From Owenia fusiformis (taxonomy: Eukaryota > Annelida > Polychaeta > Sabellida > Oweniidae): DNA of 64,000 nucleotides. Position numbers and translations under genes: made by a program. Below the pieces are notes generated by a model that saw nothing but the letters and a program-made list of their open reading frames with translations, did no database searches and was not told the DNA's origin. Positions 41,901-53,900 of this stretch are shown piece after piece. The stretch is from the NCBI GenBank assembly GCA_903813345.2, contig CAIIXF020000011.1, positions 15,359,754-15,423,753 of the forward strand. The letters are read 5' to 3'. Every line of letters starts with the position of its first letter. Position 1 is the stretch's first letter.

Positions 41901-44900
41901 TGTCTTAACTCTCAAATTAATGTCAAAAGATTAATCTCTTTACAACAGATTATAAGAGTTCATTTGCATAATTCTTAAATATTCTGATCTTAATTGTTAT
42001 TATATATGATAATCTTACTCTTTCTAATGCTCCCTCTTCAGTAATTATTATTGTCTGTGAGTGTAGACAGTGCAAGTCAAAAACTCATTGTTGATCAAAT
42101 AAAACCAAATAGGATTTACTCCAAGTAAAAATGTTTATTCAGTCTGCAATAAGGGAATCCAATGAGCTGATTTTATCACTTATTTTGTCTTTTTTTACAT
42201 AAGTGCCAAAGTTAAATGATAGCAAATCCCAGCAAACAAATTATTACTTTTAATTGTGGGGTCAAATCATCAATTAAAAAAATATTAAGTAAACAGTTCT
42301 TTGTCATATGACACTATGTACAGAATGTACTAAACATATATTCAGATTGTAAAAACATGGATGTATTTCAGGCCTGAAACCAGATTTTGTGAAGAAGGTT
42401 GACTTTCTCAAAGATTTTGGGGTGGGGGGGGTGTCATATTCTTTTATCTATGATTAATGAGACTAATTCTCAATCCAGCTTGGATTCATTTGTTAAAATA
42501 TTGATTCAATTTTGAAGATTTTGGTAAAAACAAAACCTGCCAAAATTGTTGATTTTACAACTCAAGTGTCATGGTAAAAACATGGCATGTTCATGAAAAA
42601 ACAATTACCAAACCACCAATTACCACGGAAAATCATGGTAAATATCCATGGAAGATTACCATGGGTATCCATGAATTTCCATGGAAAATACCATGAAAAA
42701 CCATGAATTTCCATGGAAAACCATGGATTACCATGGACGCACCATGGAATACCATGGTTACCATGGCTTTTTTCCTAAGGGGGGTTTCCTTAAAAAGATC
42801 CGGACGTCCAAAAGCACAATTAGAGTAACCCCTCTGGTATTTTTGTGTTATATTATGTAAAACAAGTATTTTTATCGACTCACCAATGTTGGGGCTTCAG
42901 ACAATTCGTTAACGGTATCAATTTGATGATTGTTCTCAGCTAGCCAGAAATTCATCCTGCATCAACTTTTAATGTTCGAAACAAAATTGAAATAGCCCGC
43001 TTCAATGTGCTCCGAATCTTCCGATCTGTGATTGGCTGCCTGGGCTCAATATCCCGGCAACCGATTGTATTTGCCAAGACTGACGACGGGAAGTTCGATG
43101 CCCAATAAAACATCGTTATTTATTAAATCTGATAAAAAATCTTCCGAAAATATACATTTCAACAATAACAGTCATATATATTGATCATTTTGAAATAAAA
43201 GAAGCGCACTTATATAACTTTTTCAATTATTAAAATTGCTGTAAAATTTGGAAAGTTATATGCAGTGATTGGTTGCGGAGTGGGTAGCGCGTCGGACTTC
43301 TCCCCTTAAGTTTTGTCCAAAAGGTTGGGCTTCGATTCCCGGCTTGGGCAATTTGTTTTTCCTTTTTTTCATCACAACACATTTTTATCCTTTGGGAATG
43401 TTATTTCAATCATTTTACAATATAAATTCATCTTAAAAACTGTATGTTGTTTTAGACTTATTGTGTTCTAAACATTTGGTTGTTCTTTGGTTCTCCTGTT
43501 GATTTTCTCATGATATGGTCTCAAAATATATCTAAGGCATATATGATGTTATATGAGCAGTTATATTAGGACATAACTGGTTGTCCGGGAGAAAGATCCG
43601 GACGATCTAATCCATTTAACGTTCTTTAAACAGAGACCGAGCACACAGAGTTTACAGGCCCCTACTCGATGTAGAGTGGTTAAATTCAAGGAGGCAAATG
43701 TTCCCCAAGAATGTTTAAAGTAAATTTAATTGAAGATGTGACCAGTTGGTCCCGAGCGTTAAAAAGTTAATCATTTGGTAAGTTTTAATGAAATCTTAAT
43801 GCAATAAACGTTAACATCTCGGGAACTTTACAACTGAATTTTTTCTAATTAATCATTATAGAAGAAGTGAGGAAGTGCGAGGAATATTTGAATATGGAAG
43901 GCGAGAAGTGCAGGGAGGATTGTAAACAAAATGGAAATGGAAAAGGGAATGATAAAATGAGGCATATTTGCAAGGACAACTGCGAGAAAGACAAGGATTG
44001 CGAAAAGGACTGTGAAGATACATGGAAGTCTAGAGAAAAGGAATGCAAAGATCTCTGCAAACAGAAAGGGAAAGACAAAAATGATTGTGAAGAAGAATGT
44101 GAATACAATTATTGCGAGGAAGATTGTGAAATATATAATGAAGAAAAGGATAAGATTTGTTACACAACTGATGAAGACGTAGTAGGAAACGGAAGTAAGC
44201 ATATTCTTATGTGGTAGTGATATTCATAGAATTCTAGGATACAAGAAGCAATGATAGCTAGACGAGATTAAGTTAAAAATTTAGAAATAAAAGATTATAG
44301 AAATAATGAAATTATTCTGCAACTTTAAAAGCTGCTTTTCAAAAAATTGTATCGCCTTTCTTGCTTAAGGAAAATATAAGGAGAACTTACATTGTTTGAT
44401 ACATGAACAGAAATTCCAACGTTTCAATCAGTTCATGACATTTGGTTCCTATCTTCTCTTTTAATGAGAATACAGTGCGTATAAAAAACGCAAAAGATTG
44501 TTATCTCGGGAAAGCATAAAACAAGTGATAACAATATTTTGATTTCATTCAATGTACCATGAAGCCATGTGTCTCCTCTTTACAATGGTATATCATTCGT
44601 TGATATTGGGTCATGATTGGGCGAGTAATCATTCCTTTTGCAAAGTAGGCCACAAATAGGTTGGGACCAATTTATAAACATCGCAAAAGTCAGTGTACGG
44701 GGTGCAATGCAATATTGGAAGGAAACATTAAACCAATGATGACTGCATCCTTTTCATTCAATGTACTAAAAAGCCCAAAATCTTCTTCTTTGCAATGGAA
44801 TGTCATTCATTCACGGAGAGTCGAATAAGCATTCATTTCGCAAAGTGGGGCAAAATTCAGCTTGAACCCAAGTCTCAAACATTGCAAAAGACATGCATGG

Positions 44901-47900
44901 GGCATAAAGGCTATTGAAAAAAGATGTGACAGTTGTGGCATAGACAGTTCAGTGTTCATACTCATACTCTTGCAAGAATACATCCTATCTCCTCCAAATT
45001 GTCAACACATAAAGATGCGTTCGTCTTTCCACGTCATGCATGGTTCAGCCCTGAGTCATCAGTAGGTTAAAGCAGAGAAAAGCAGCCCATTGGCAATTCT
45101 TTCTCGAAGTTTTGCAATATCTGGTGGAGGAATTGTGAGCACAGATGCTCCTGAGATAGCTCCAAAAGAAAAGGTCACAACAATTCAAGTCAGAAGAGCT
45201 TTCATTTGCACTTAGCCCTTGCACTGATTTTTGCAATATCTGAAACTTGGCCCAGGGCCTATTTGACCCACTGTGCAAATGGAAGGAATTTTCACCCAAC
45301 CATGACCAGACCACATGTGAATGAATGTCATATCATTGCAAAGAGGAGAGACGTGGCTTTAATCGTACATTGGATGAAATTGATGTAGTCATCACTAGTT
45401 TTGTGATTTTACTAGATAACTACTTGTAGCATTTTTTGATACGCCCTGTATATGAGAGTGTCCCATTTTTGCCCATCCTGTATATTGTCTGATGGGGTAA
45501 TATAGGATATAATGATATACGTATAACCTTATGTTGCAGGTTATTGTGGAGCAGACATTGTTGTCATCATAGATACATCGTGTAGTGTGAAACATTCTGA
45601 CAGAATTATTGCTCGTCAATTTGTTGTTGACCTTATTGGAAAGATGGACATCGGCGATGGCCCAAGCCAAACACAAATTGGTGTAATGACATACAATAAG
45701 GGAGTCACACATCAGTTCTATTTAAATGAATTCAAGACCCAAGCAGAATTAGAAAAACAGGCGAAAAAGATTAGTTTAAATGCAAAGGGATGCAGGTAAA
45801 GTATAAAACGAAAAGCGTGAACATTATTAAGCCAAAGTAAAATACCCTTTCTGTATGAATGATCACAACGGATAATTAGAAATATGACTATTTAAAATTC
45901 CTAAATTGACATTTATCTCATGCATGATTTTGTGTAGGATCTATCCAACGACAGACTCCATTGTGATTTAAAATGTTAATGTTGAACATTTGTTGTAAAC
46001 GAACGTAATTGAAAGTATATATGCAATTGATATGCTATACAATTGGTATAATTTTACGCACATGTAGGACCCATACACACACGGCATTGCAGAAAATGCG
46101 ATCGGCATACTTTACTGAGAAAAATGGAGATCGACAGGGTGTTCCTAATATCGGCATTCTAATGACTGACGGTGGCACCTATGAAAAGCAATACAGATCA
46201 AATACTCAAAGCGAGGCCATTGAATCCAGGCAAACAGGTATGTCATGATTCAAATCAAATTTCTTTAATCTGAACACAATCAAATAGTCCTATAAGATAC
46301 AATGCCATTTATATTCGTTTTTCGTCTAATTAAGGGATTGCTTTACCAAAAACTGCACCAATATACCATAGTAGCAAATATATGAGATGAATTCCTTTTA
46401 GGCTTGATCAAAATTGAAACGATGTTATAGATTTGTGAGCAAATCAATGAATAAAAATGACGTTTTGTTTTGTTTTTAAAGGCATTGAAATGTTTGTCGT
46501 TGGCCTACCAGCCAGGAGCAAGAACAAACTCAGAAGTATGACAGAGTGGATGGGGATCGCAAGTCAACCTAAAGCTAGACATTTTTACCCTATGGATTCA
46601 TTTAGTGATTTAACGTCCATTCTTCAGGGCTTCTCAACATCTCTGTGTGAATTTGAAGGTTGGTGAAACGCTAAATCTTCATTTTATGAAAGGTGGCAGT
46701 TTATCAGACTACATCCAAAGATTATATATTGCATGAAACTATCAACTATTTTAACTTCCTTTTACATGATTTTAATAAATATTCAAAATAAATACAAATA
46801 AATCATTTGAGGGAAACAAAGAACAACTAATGTAACCTAACCCGCATATTTACGTTTTTGAATGTTTGTTTCACAGTGGTTGAGGATAGCAGTACAATTG
46901 TAGAAGATGAATCGGAGGAATTCGAATGCGATGTATTCTGGGCAGCGAAGGGCAAGAGTTGCAACGAGAACTGTAAGAAACAAGGGAAAGGCACGTGGAA
47001 GCAGACTTGTAAGAAATGGTGTCAGAATGACAAAAATTGCAATAAGGAATGTGAAAATGATTGGGCTAAAGACAAAGACAAATATTGCGGAAAGGACTGT
47101 GGCAAATACAGTGAAAGAAGCAAGACGTGTAAGTTATCCTTGGAAGAAGAGACAGACGAAGAGGAAGATGAACCACCCCCGGATGGTGAGTGTACATTTA
47201 CCAATTTATAATTTGAAAGTTTTGTCTATTATGACTAGTGACACATATAGGCTGCACAATTCGCAATATCCTCATTCAAATTGACTTTCTTGTATATTGC
47301 GTGTATAATTATCGTAATGTTTCATAAATTTGAATACTGTTTCATATGTGTATTTCATTTGAGTTTCGAACGTAATAATAGAATTCCATACTATATACCC
47401 CATATACACTTCCGTCCATACATTTTCCTGAACCGATATAGAGTTAACACACATTGGCAGTCACAACCCACCACCACTAGCCATAAGTTAGATGCATACA
47501 TATACTATCAATATGTAAAGTTATTATTGAATCTTCATTTTTGTCACTAAAACAACTTTATAAACTTGTTTAAGTGTCAGTTGATGGATAATTTATGCAT
47601 CATAGCTTGACAAAAAAGTATCTTACTAACTAAATTAAACTAGGATCCCAAGCAGTAACGATGACTCAAGGATCACGATTACACTTACACTACCTTTGTT
47701 GTTTACAGAATATAAGCATTTCGGATCTTCTTTTCAGACTTTTGCCCAGAACCGTCAAGCTACATTCCCCATGAAACAGATTGTTCTCTTTACTACCAGT
47801 GCATTGATTCTGTACCAAGTTTGATGGATTGTGGACCGGGTACTCATTTCAACACCAAGTTGAATATATGTGACTGGCCTGAGAGTGCAGGTTGCATTTT

Positions 47901-50900
47901 CATTGAGGTAACAGAGCCTAAAGAAAAACGTCTACCTCAAAGTGGTTCCAACGGCAGTGGGTCAACCATTGGAAGCGGTGGTAAATCAGGCAAAAGCGGT
48001 TCATCTAAGAGTGGTTCCAGTGGAAGTGGCTCCAACGGCAGTGGGCCCTCTTCAAGTGGTTCGGATGAAAGTGAGGAATGCAGTGAATATCATTATAACC
48101 TTAATGAGTGTAAGAAGAGCTGTGGAAAGGGAAATGCGAAATCAAATGCCAAAAGCTGCGAAAAGACCTGTCATAACACCAGTGGAAAGATGTGTAAATC
48201 AACCATAAAAAGTGGCAGTAAATCAGGCAAAAGTGGTTCCTCTAAGAGTGGTTCCAGTGGAAGTGGTTCCGACGGCAGTGGGTCAACCATTCGAAGCAGT
48301 GTTAAATCAGGCAAAAGCGGTTCATCTAAGAGTGGTTCCAGTGGAAGTGGTTCCAACGGCAGTGGGTCAACCATTGGAAGCAGTGGTAAATCAGGAAAAA
48401 GTGGTTCCTCTAAGAGTGGTTCCAGCGATGGGGGGTCTGATGGAGGAGATACTGATGAAGAAATAGACAATGGAGCAGTGATATGTCCAACACCATCAAG
48501 TTACATCCCGCATGAGACAGACTGCAGCCGTTTCTACCAGTGTTCTAACAATAAACCACATTTAAGGCAATGTGGACCAGGTACTCATTTCAATTCAAGA
48601 TTAAATGTATGTGACTGGCCTAAGAATGCAGGCTGCGTTGTTAGCAATCCATCTCTAGATGCAACAGACACTGAAACAGTCAAAGATCAGTCTACAAAGA
48701 GTGAGAAGTCTGCAAAAAGTGGTTCCAGTGGAAGTGGTTCCAACGGCAGTGGGTCAACCATTGGAAGCGGTGGTAAATCAGGCAAAATCGGTTCATCTAA
48801 GAGTGGTTCCAGTGGAAGTGGTTCCAACGGCAGTGGGTCCTCTTCAAGTGGTTCGGATGAAAGTGAGGAATGCAGTGAATATCATTATAACCTAAATGAG
48901 TGTAAGAAGAGCTGTGGAAAGGGAAATGCGAAATCAAATGCCAAAAGCTGCGAGAAGACCTGTCAGAACACCAGTGGAAAGATGTGTAAATCAACCATGA
49001 AAAGTGGCAGTAAATCAGGCAAAAGTGGTTCCTCTAAGAGTGGTTCCAGTGGAAGTGGTTCCGACGGCAGTGGGTCAACCATTGGAAGCGGTGGTAAATC
49101 AGGCAAAAGCGGTTCATCTAAGAGTGGTTCCAGTGGAAGTGGTTCCAACGGCAGTGGGTCAATCATTGGAAGCAGTGGTAAATCAGGAAAAAGTGGTTTC
49201 TCTAAGAGTGGTTCCAGCGGTGGGGGGTCTGATGGAGGAGATACTGATGAAGAAATAGACAATGGAGCAGTGATATGTCCAACACCATCAAGTTACATCC
49301 CACATGAGACAGACTGCAGCCGTTTCTACCAGTGTTCTAACAATAAACCACATTTAATGCAATGTGGACCAGGTACTCATTTCAATTCAAGATTAAATGT
49401 ATGTGACTGGCCTGAGAATGCAGGCTGCGTTGTTATCAATCCATCTCTAGATGCAACAGACACTGAAACAGTCAAAGATCAGTCTACAAAGAGTGAGAAG
49501 TCTGCAAAAAGTGGTTCCAGTGGAAGTGGTTCAAACGGCAGTGGGTCAACCATTGGAAGCGGTGGTAAATCAGGCAAAATCGGTTCATCTAAGAGTGGTT
49601 CCAGTGGAAGTGGTTCCAACGGCAGTGGGTCCTCTTCAAGTGGTTCGGATGAAAGTGAGGAATGCAGTGAATATCATTATAACCTTAATGAGTGTAAGAA
49701 GAGCTGTGGAAAGGGAAATGCGAAATCAAATGCAAAAAGCTGTGAGAAGACCTGTCATAACACCAGTGGAAAGATGTGTAAATCAACCATGAAAAGTGGC
49801 AGTAAATCAGGCAAAAGTGGTTCCTCTAAGAGTGGTTCCAGTGGAAGTGGTTCCAACGGCAGTGGGTCAAACATTGGAAGCGGTGGTAAATCAGGCAAAA
49901 ACGGTTCATCTAAGAGTGGTTCCAGTGGAAGTGGTTCCAACGGCAGTGGGTCAACCATTGGAAGCGGTGGTAAATCAGGAAAAAGTGGTTCCTCTAAGAG
50001 TGGTTCCAGCGGTGGGGGGTCTGATGGAGGAGATACTGATGAAGAAATAGAAAACGGAGCAGTGATATGTCCAACACCATCAAGTTACATCCCGCATGAG
50101 ACAGACTGCAGCCTTTTCTACCAGTGTTCTAACAATAAACCACATTTAATGCAATGTGGACCAGGTACTCATTTCAATTCAAGATTAAATATATGTGACT
50201 GGCCTGAGAATGCAGGCTGCGTTGTTATCAATCCATCTCTCGATGGAACAGACACGGACACAGACGAAGATCAGTCTACAACGAGTAAGAAGTCTGCCAA
50301 AAGTGGTTCCAGTGGAAATGGTTCAAACGGCAGTGGGTCAACCATTGGAAGCGGTGGTAAATCAGGCAAAGGCAGTTCATATAAGAGTGGTTCCAGTGGA
50401 ATTGGTTCCAACGGCAGTGGGTCCTCTTCAAGTGGTTCGGATGAAAGTGAGGAATGCAGTGAATATCATTATAACCTTAATGAGTGTAAGAAGAGCTGTG
50501 GAAAGGGAAATGCGAAATCAAATGCCAAAAGCTGCGAGAAGACCTGTCATAACACCAGTGGAAAGATGTGTAAATCAACCATAAAAAGTGGAAGTAAATC
50601 AGGCAAAAGTGGTTCCTCTAAGAGTTTTTCCAGTGGAAGTGGTTCCGACGGCAGTGGGTCAACCATTGGAAGCGGTGGTAAATCAGGCAAAAGCGGTTCA
50701 TCTAAGAGTGGTTCCAGTGGAAGTGGTTCCGATGGCAGTGGATCAACCATTGGAAGCGGTGGTAAATCAGGCAAAAGCGTTTCATCTAAGAGTGGTTCCA
50801 GTGGAAGTGGTTCCAACGGCAGTGGGTCAACCATTGGAAGCGATGGTAAATCAGGCAAAAGTGGCTCATCTAAGAGTGGTTCCAGTGGAAGTGGTTCCGA

Positions 50901-53900
50901 CGGCAGTGGGTCAACCATTGGAAGCGGTGGTAAATCAGGCAAAAGTGGTGCATCTAAGAGTGGTTCCAGTGGAAGTGATTCAAACGGTAGTGGGTCAACC
51001 ATTGGAAGCGGTGGTAAATCAGGCAAAAGTGGTTCACCTAAGAGTGGTTCCAGTGGAAGTGGTTCCAACGGCAGTGGGTCAACCATTGGAAGTGGTGGTA
51101 AATCAGGCAAAAGCAGTTCATCTAAGAGTGGTTCCAGTGGAAGTGGTTCCGACGGCAGTGGGTCAACCATTGGAAGCGGTGGTAAATCTGGCAAAAGTGG
51201 TTCATCTAAGAGTGGTTCCATTGGAAGTGGTTCCAACGGCAGTGGGTCAACCATTGGAAGCATTGGTAAATCAGGCAAAAGCGGTTCATCAAACAGTGGT
51301 CCCAGTGGAAGTGGTTCCAACGGCAGTGGGTCAACCATTGGAAGCGGTGGTAAATCTGGCAAAAGTGGTTCATCTAAGAGTGGTCCCAGTGGAAGTGGTT
51401 CCAACAGCAGTGGATCAACCATTGGAAGCGGTGGTAAATCAGGCAAAAGTGGTTCACTTAAGAGTGGTTCCAGTGGAAGTGGTTCCAACGGCAGTGGGTC
51501 AAACATTGGAAGCGGTGGTAAATCAGGCAAAAGCGGTTCATCTAAGAGTGATTCCAGTGGAAGTGGTTCCAACGGCAGTGGGTCAACCATTGGAAGCGGT
51601 GGTAAATCAGGCAAAAGTGGTTCATCTAAGAGTGATTCTAGTGGAAGTGGTTCCAACGGCAGTGGGTCAACCATTGGAAGCGTTGGTAAATCAGTCAAAA
51701 GTGGTTCATCTAAGAGTGGTTCTAGTGGAAGTGGTTCCAACGGCAGTGGGTCAACCATTGGAAGCGGTGGTAAATCAGGAAAAAGTGGTTCCTCTAAGAG
51801 TGGTTCCAGCGGTGGGGGGTCTGATGGAGGAGATACTGATGAAGTAATAGACAATGGAGCAGTGATATGTCCAACACCATCAAGTTACATCCCGCATGAG
51901 ACAGACTGCAGCCGTTTCTACCAGTGTTCTAACAATAAACCACATTTAATGCAATGTGGACCAGGTACTCATTTCAATTCAAGATTAAATGTATGTGACT
52001 GGCCCGAGAATGCAGGCTGCGTTGTTATCAATCCATCTCTCGATGGAACAGACACGGACACAGACGAGGATCAGTCTACAACGAGTAAGAAATCTGCAAA
52101 AAGTGGTTCCAGTGGAAGTGGTTCAAACGGCAGTGGGTCAACCATTGGAAGCGGTGGTAAATCAGGCAAAGGCAGTTCATCTAAGAGTGGTTCCAGTGGA
52201 AGTGGTTCCAACGGCAGTGGGTCCTCTTCAAGTGGTTCCGATGAAAGTGAGGAATGCAAGGAATATCATTATAACCTTAATGAGTGTAAGAAGAGCTGTG
52301 GAAAGGGAAATGCGAAATCAAATGCCAAAAGCTGCGAGAAGATCTGTCATAACACAAGTGGAAAGATGTGTAAATCAACCATGAAAAGTGGCAGTAAATC
52401 AGGCAAAAGTGGTTCCTCTAAGAGTGGTTCCAGTGGAAATGGTTCCGACGGCAGTGGGTCAACCATTGTTAGCGGTGGTAAATCAGGCAAAAGCGGTTCA
52501 TCTAAGAGTGGTTCCAGTGGAATTGGTTCCGATGGCAGTGGGTCAACCATTGGAAGTGGTGGTAAATCAGGCAAAAGCGGTTCATTTAAGAGTGGTTCCA
52601 GTGGAAGTGGTTCCAACGGCAGTGGGTCAACCATTGAAAGCGTTGGTAAATCAGGCAAAAGTGGTACACTTAAGAGTGCTTCCAGTGGAAGTGGTTCCGA
52701 CGGCAGTGGGTCAACCATTGGAAGCGGTAGTAAATCAGGCAAAAGCGGTTCATCTAAGAGTGGTTCCAGTGGAAGTGGTTCCGACAGCAGTGGGTCAACC
52801 ATTGGAAGCGGTGGTAAATCAGGCAAAAGCGGTTCATCTAAGAGTGGTTCCAGTGGAAGTGGTTCCAACGGCAGTGGGTCAACCATTGGAAGCGTTAGTA
52901 AATCAGGCAAAAGCGGTTCATCTCAGAGTGGTTCCAGTGAAAATGGTTCCGACGGCACTGGGTCAACCATTGGAAGCGGTGGTAAATCAGGCAAAAGTGG
53001 TTCACCTAAGAGTGGTTCCAGTGGAAGTGGTTCCAACGGCAGTGGGTCAACCATTGGAAGCGGTGGTAAATCAGGCAAAAGCGGTTCACCTAAGAGTGGT
53101 CCCAGTGGAAGTGGTTCCAACGGCAGTGGGTCAACCATTGGAAGCGGTGGTAAATCAGGCAAAAGCGGTTCACCTAAGAGTGGTCCCAGTGGAAGTGGTT
53201 CCAATGGCAGTGGGTCAACCATTGGAAGCGGTGGTAAATCAGGCAAAAGCGGTTCATCTAAGAGTGGTTCCAGTGGAAGTGGTTCCAACGGCAGTGGGTC
53301 AACCATTGAAAGCGGTGGTAAATCAGGCAAAAGCGGTTCATCTAAGAGTGGTTCCAGTGGAAGTGGTTCCAACGGCAGTGGGTCAACCATTGGAAGCGGT
53401 GGTAAATCAGGCAAAAGTGGTTCATCTAAGAGTGGTTCCAACGGCAGTTGGTCCTCCTCAAGTGAGTCTGATACAAATGAAGAGTACGACGAAAATGATG
53501 GATTAGATAACAATGAGGGAGATGATAATGAAGGATATAATGAAGATGGGGATAGCGATGGAGGAGATAATGATGAAGGAAATAATGATGGACAGCATTA
53601 TGAAGGTGGAGATAATGATGGAGACAACAACGATGATGAGGATAATGATGGAGACGATAAAAATGGTGGAGATGATGATGGAGATGATGACGATGACGGG
53701 GATAATGAAGAAGGAGATATTGAGGGAGATGATAATGATGGAGGAGATAATGAAGGTGGAGATAATGATGGAGGAGATAATGAAGGAGACGATAATGGAG
53801 GAGGAGATAATGAAGGAAATGATAACGATGGTGGGGATAACAGTGGAGTAGATAATGATGGAGATCAAAATGGAGGAAATAACGATGGAGGAGATAATGC

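Larger units (their letters stand above)
39835..43861 (+). other. Intron 15 (4.0 kb)
   Basis: It holds the 2.1-kb CCATGG foldback element (40,652-42,784) and a tRNA-like sequence (43,267-43,346). AGATCCGGACG phrases occur on both sides of the latter, near 42,797 and 43,592. No exon seen. Confidence 0.6.

Noticed and set aside
35834-45388. Matching short ORFs in introns 10 and 16 (60-89 codons, both strands)
   Set aside because: They lie inside the two foldback-element copies and show no transposase motif; shared only because the element was duplicated.
19684-47185. Three separate CBM14-VWA genes in tandem
   Set aside because: Only one signal-peptide exon and one proper stop exist; modules 2 and 3 start with acceptor sites in phase 1 and have no promoter-like or start-codon context.
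50547-53513. Pro-Leu-Glu-Pro minus frames and Val-Val-Pro plus frames over the Ser/Gly/Lys arrays
   Set aside because: They exist only because the 84-bp unit lacks stops in those frames; they vary with the repeat and have no start or splice context.
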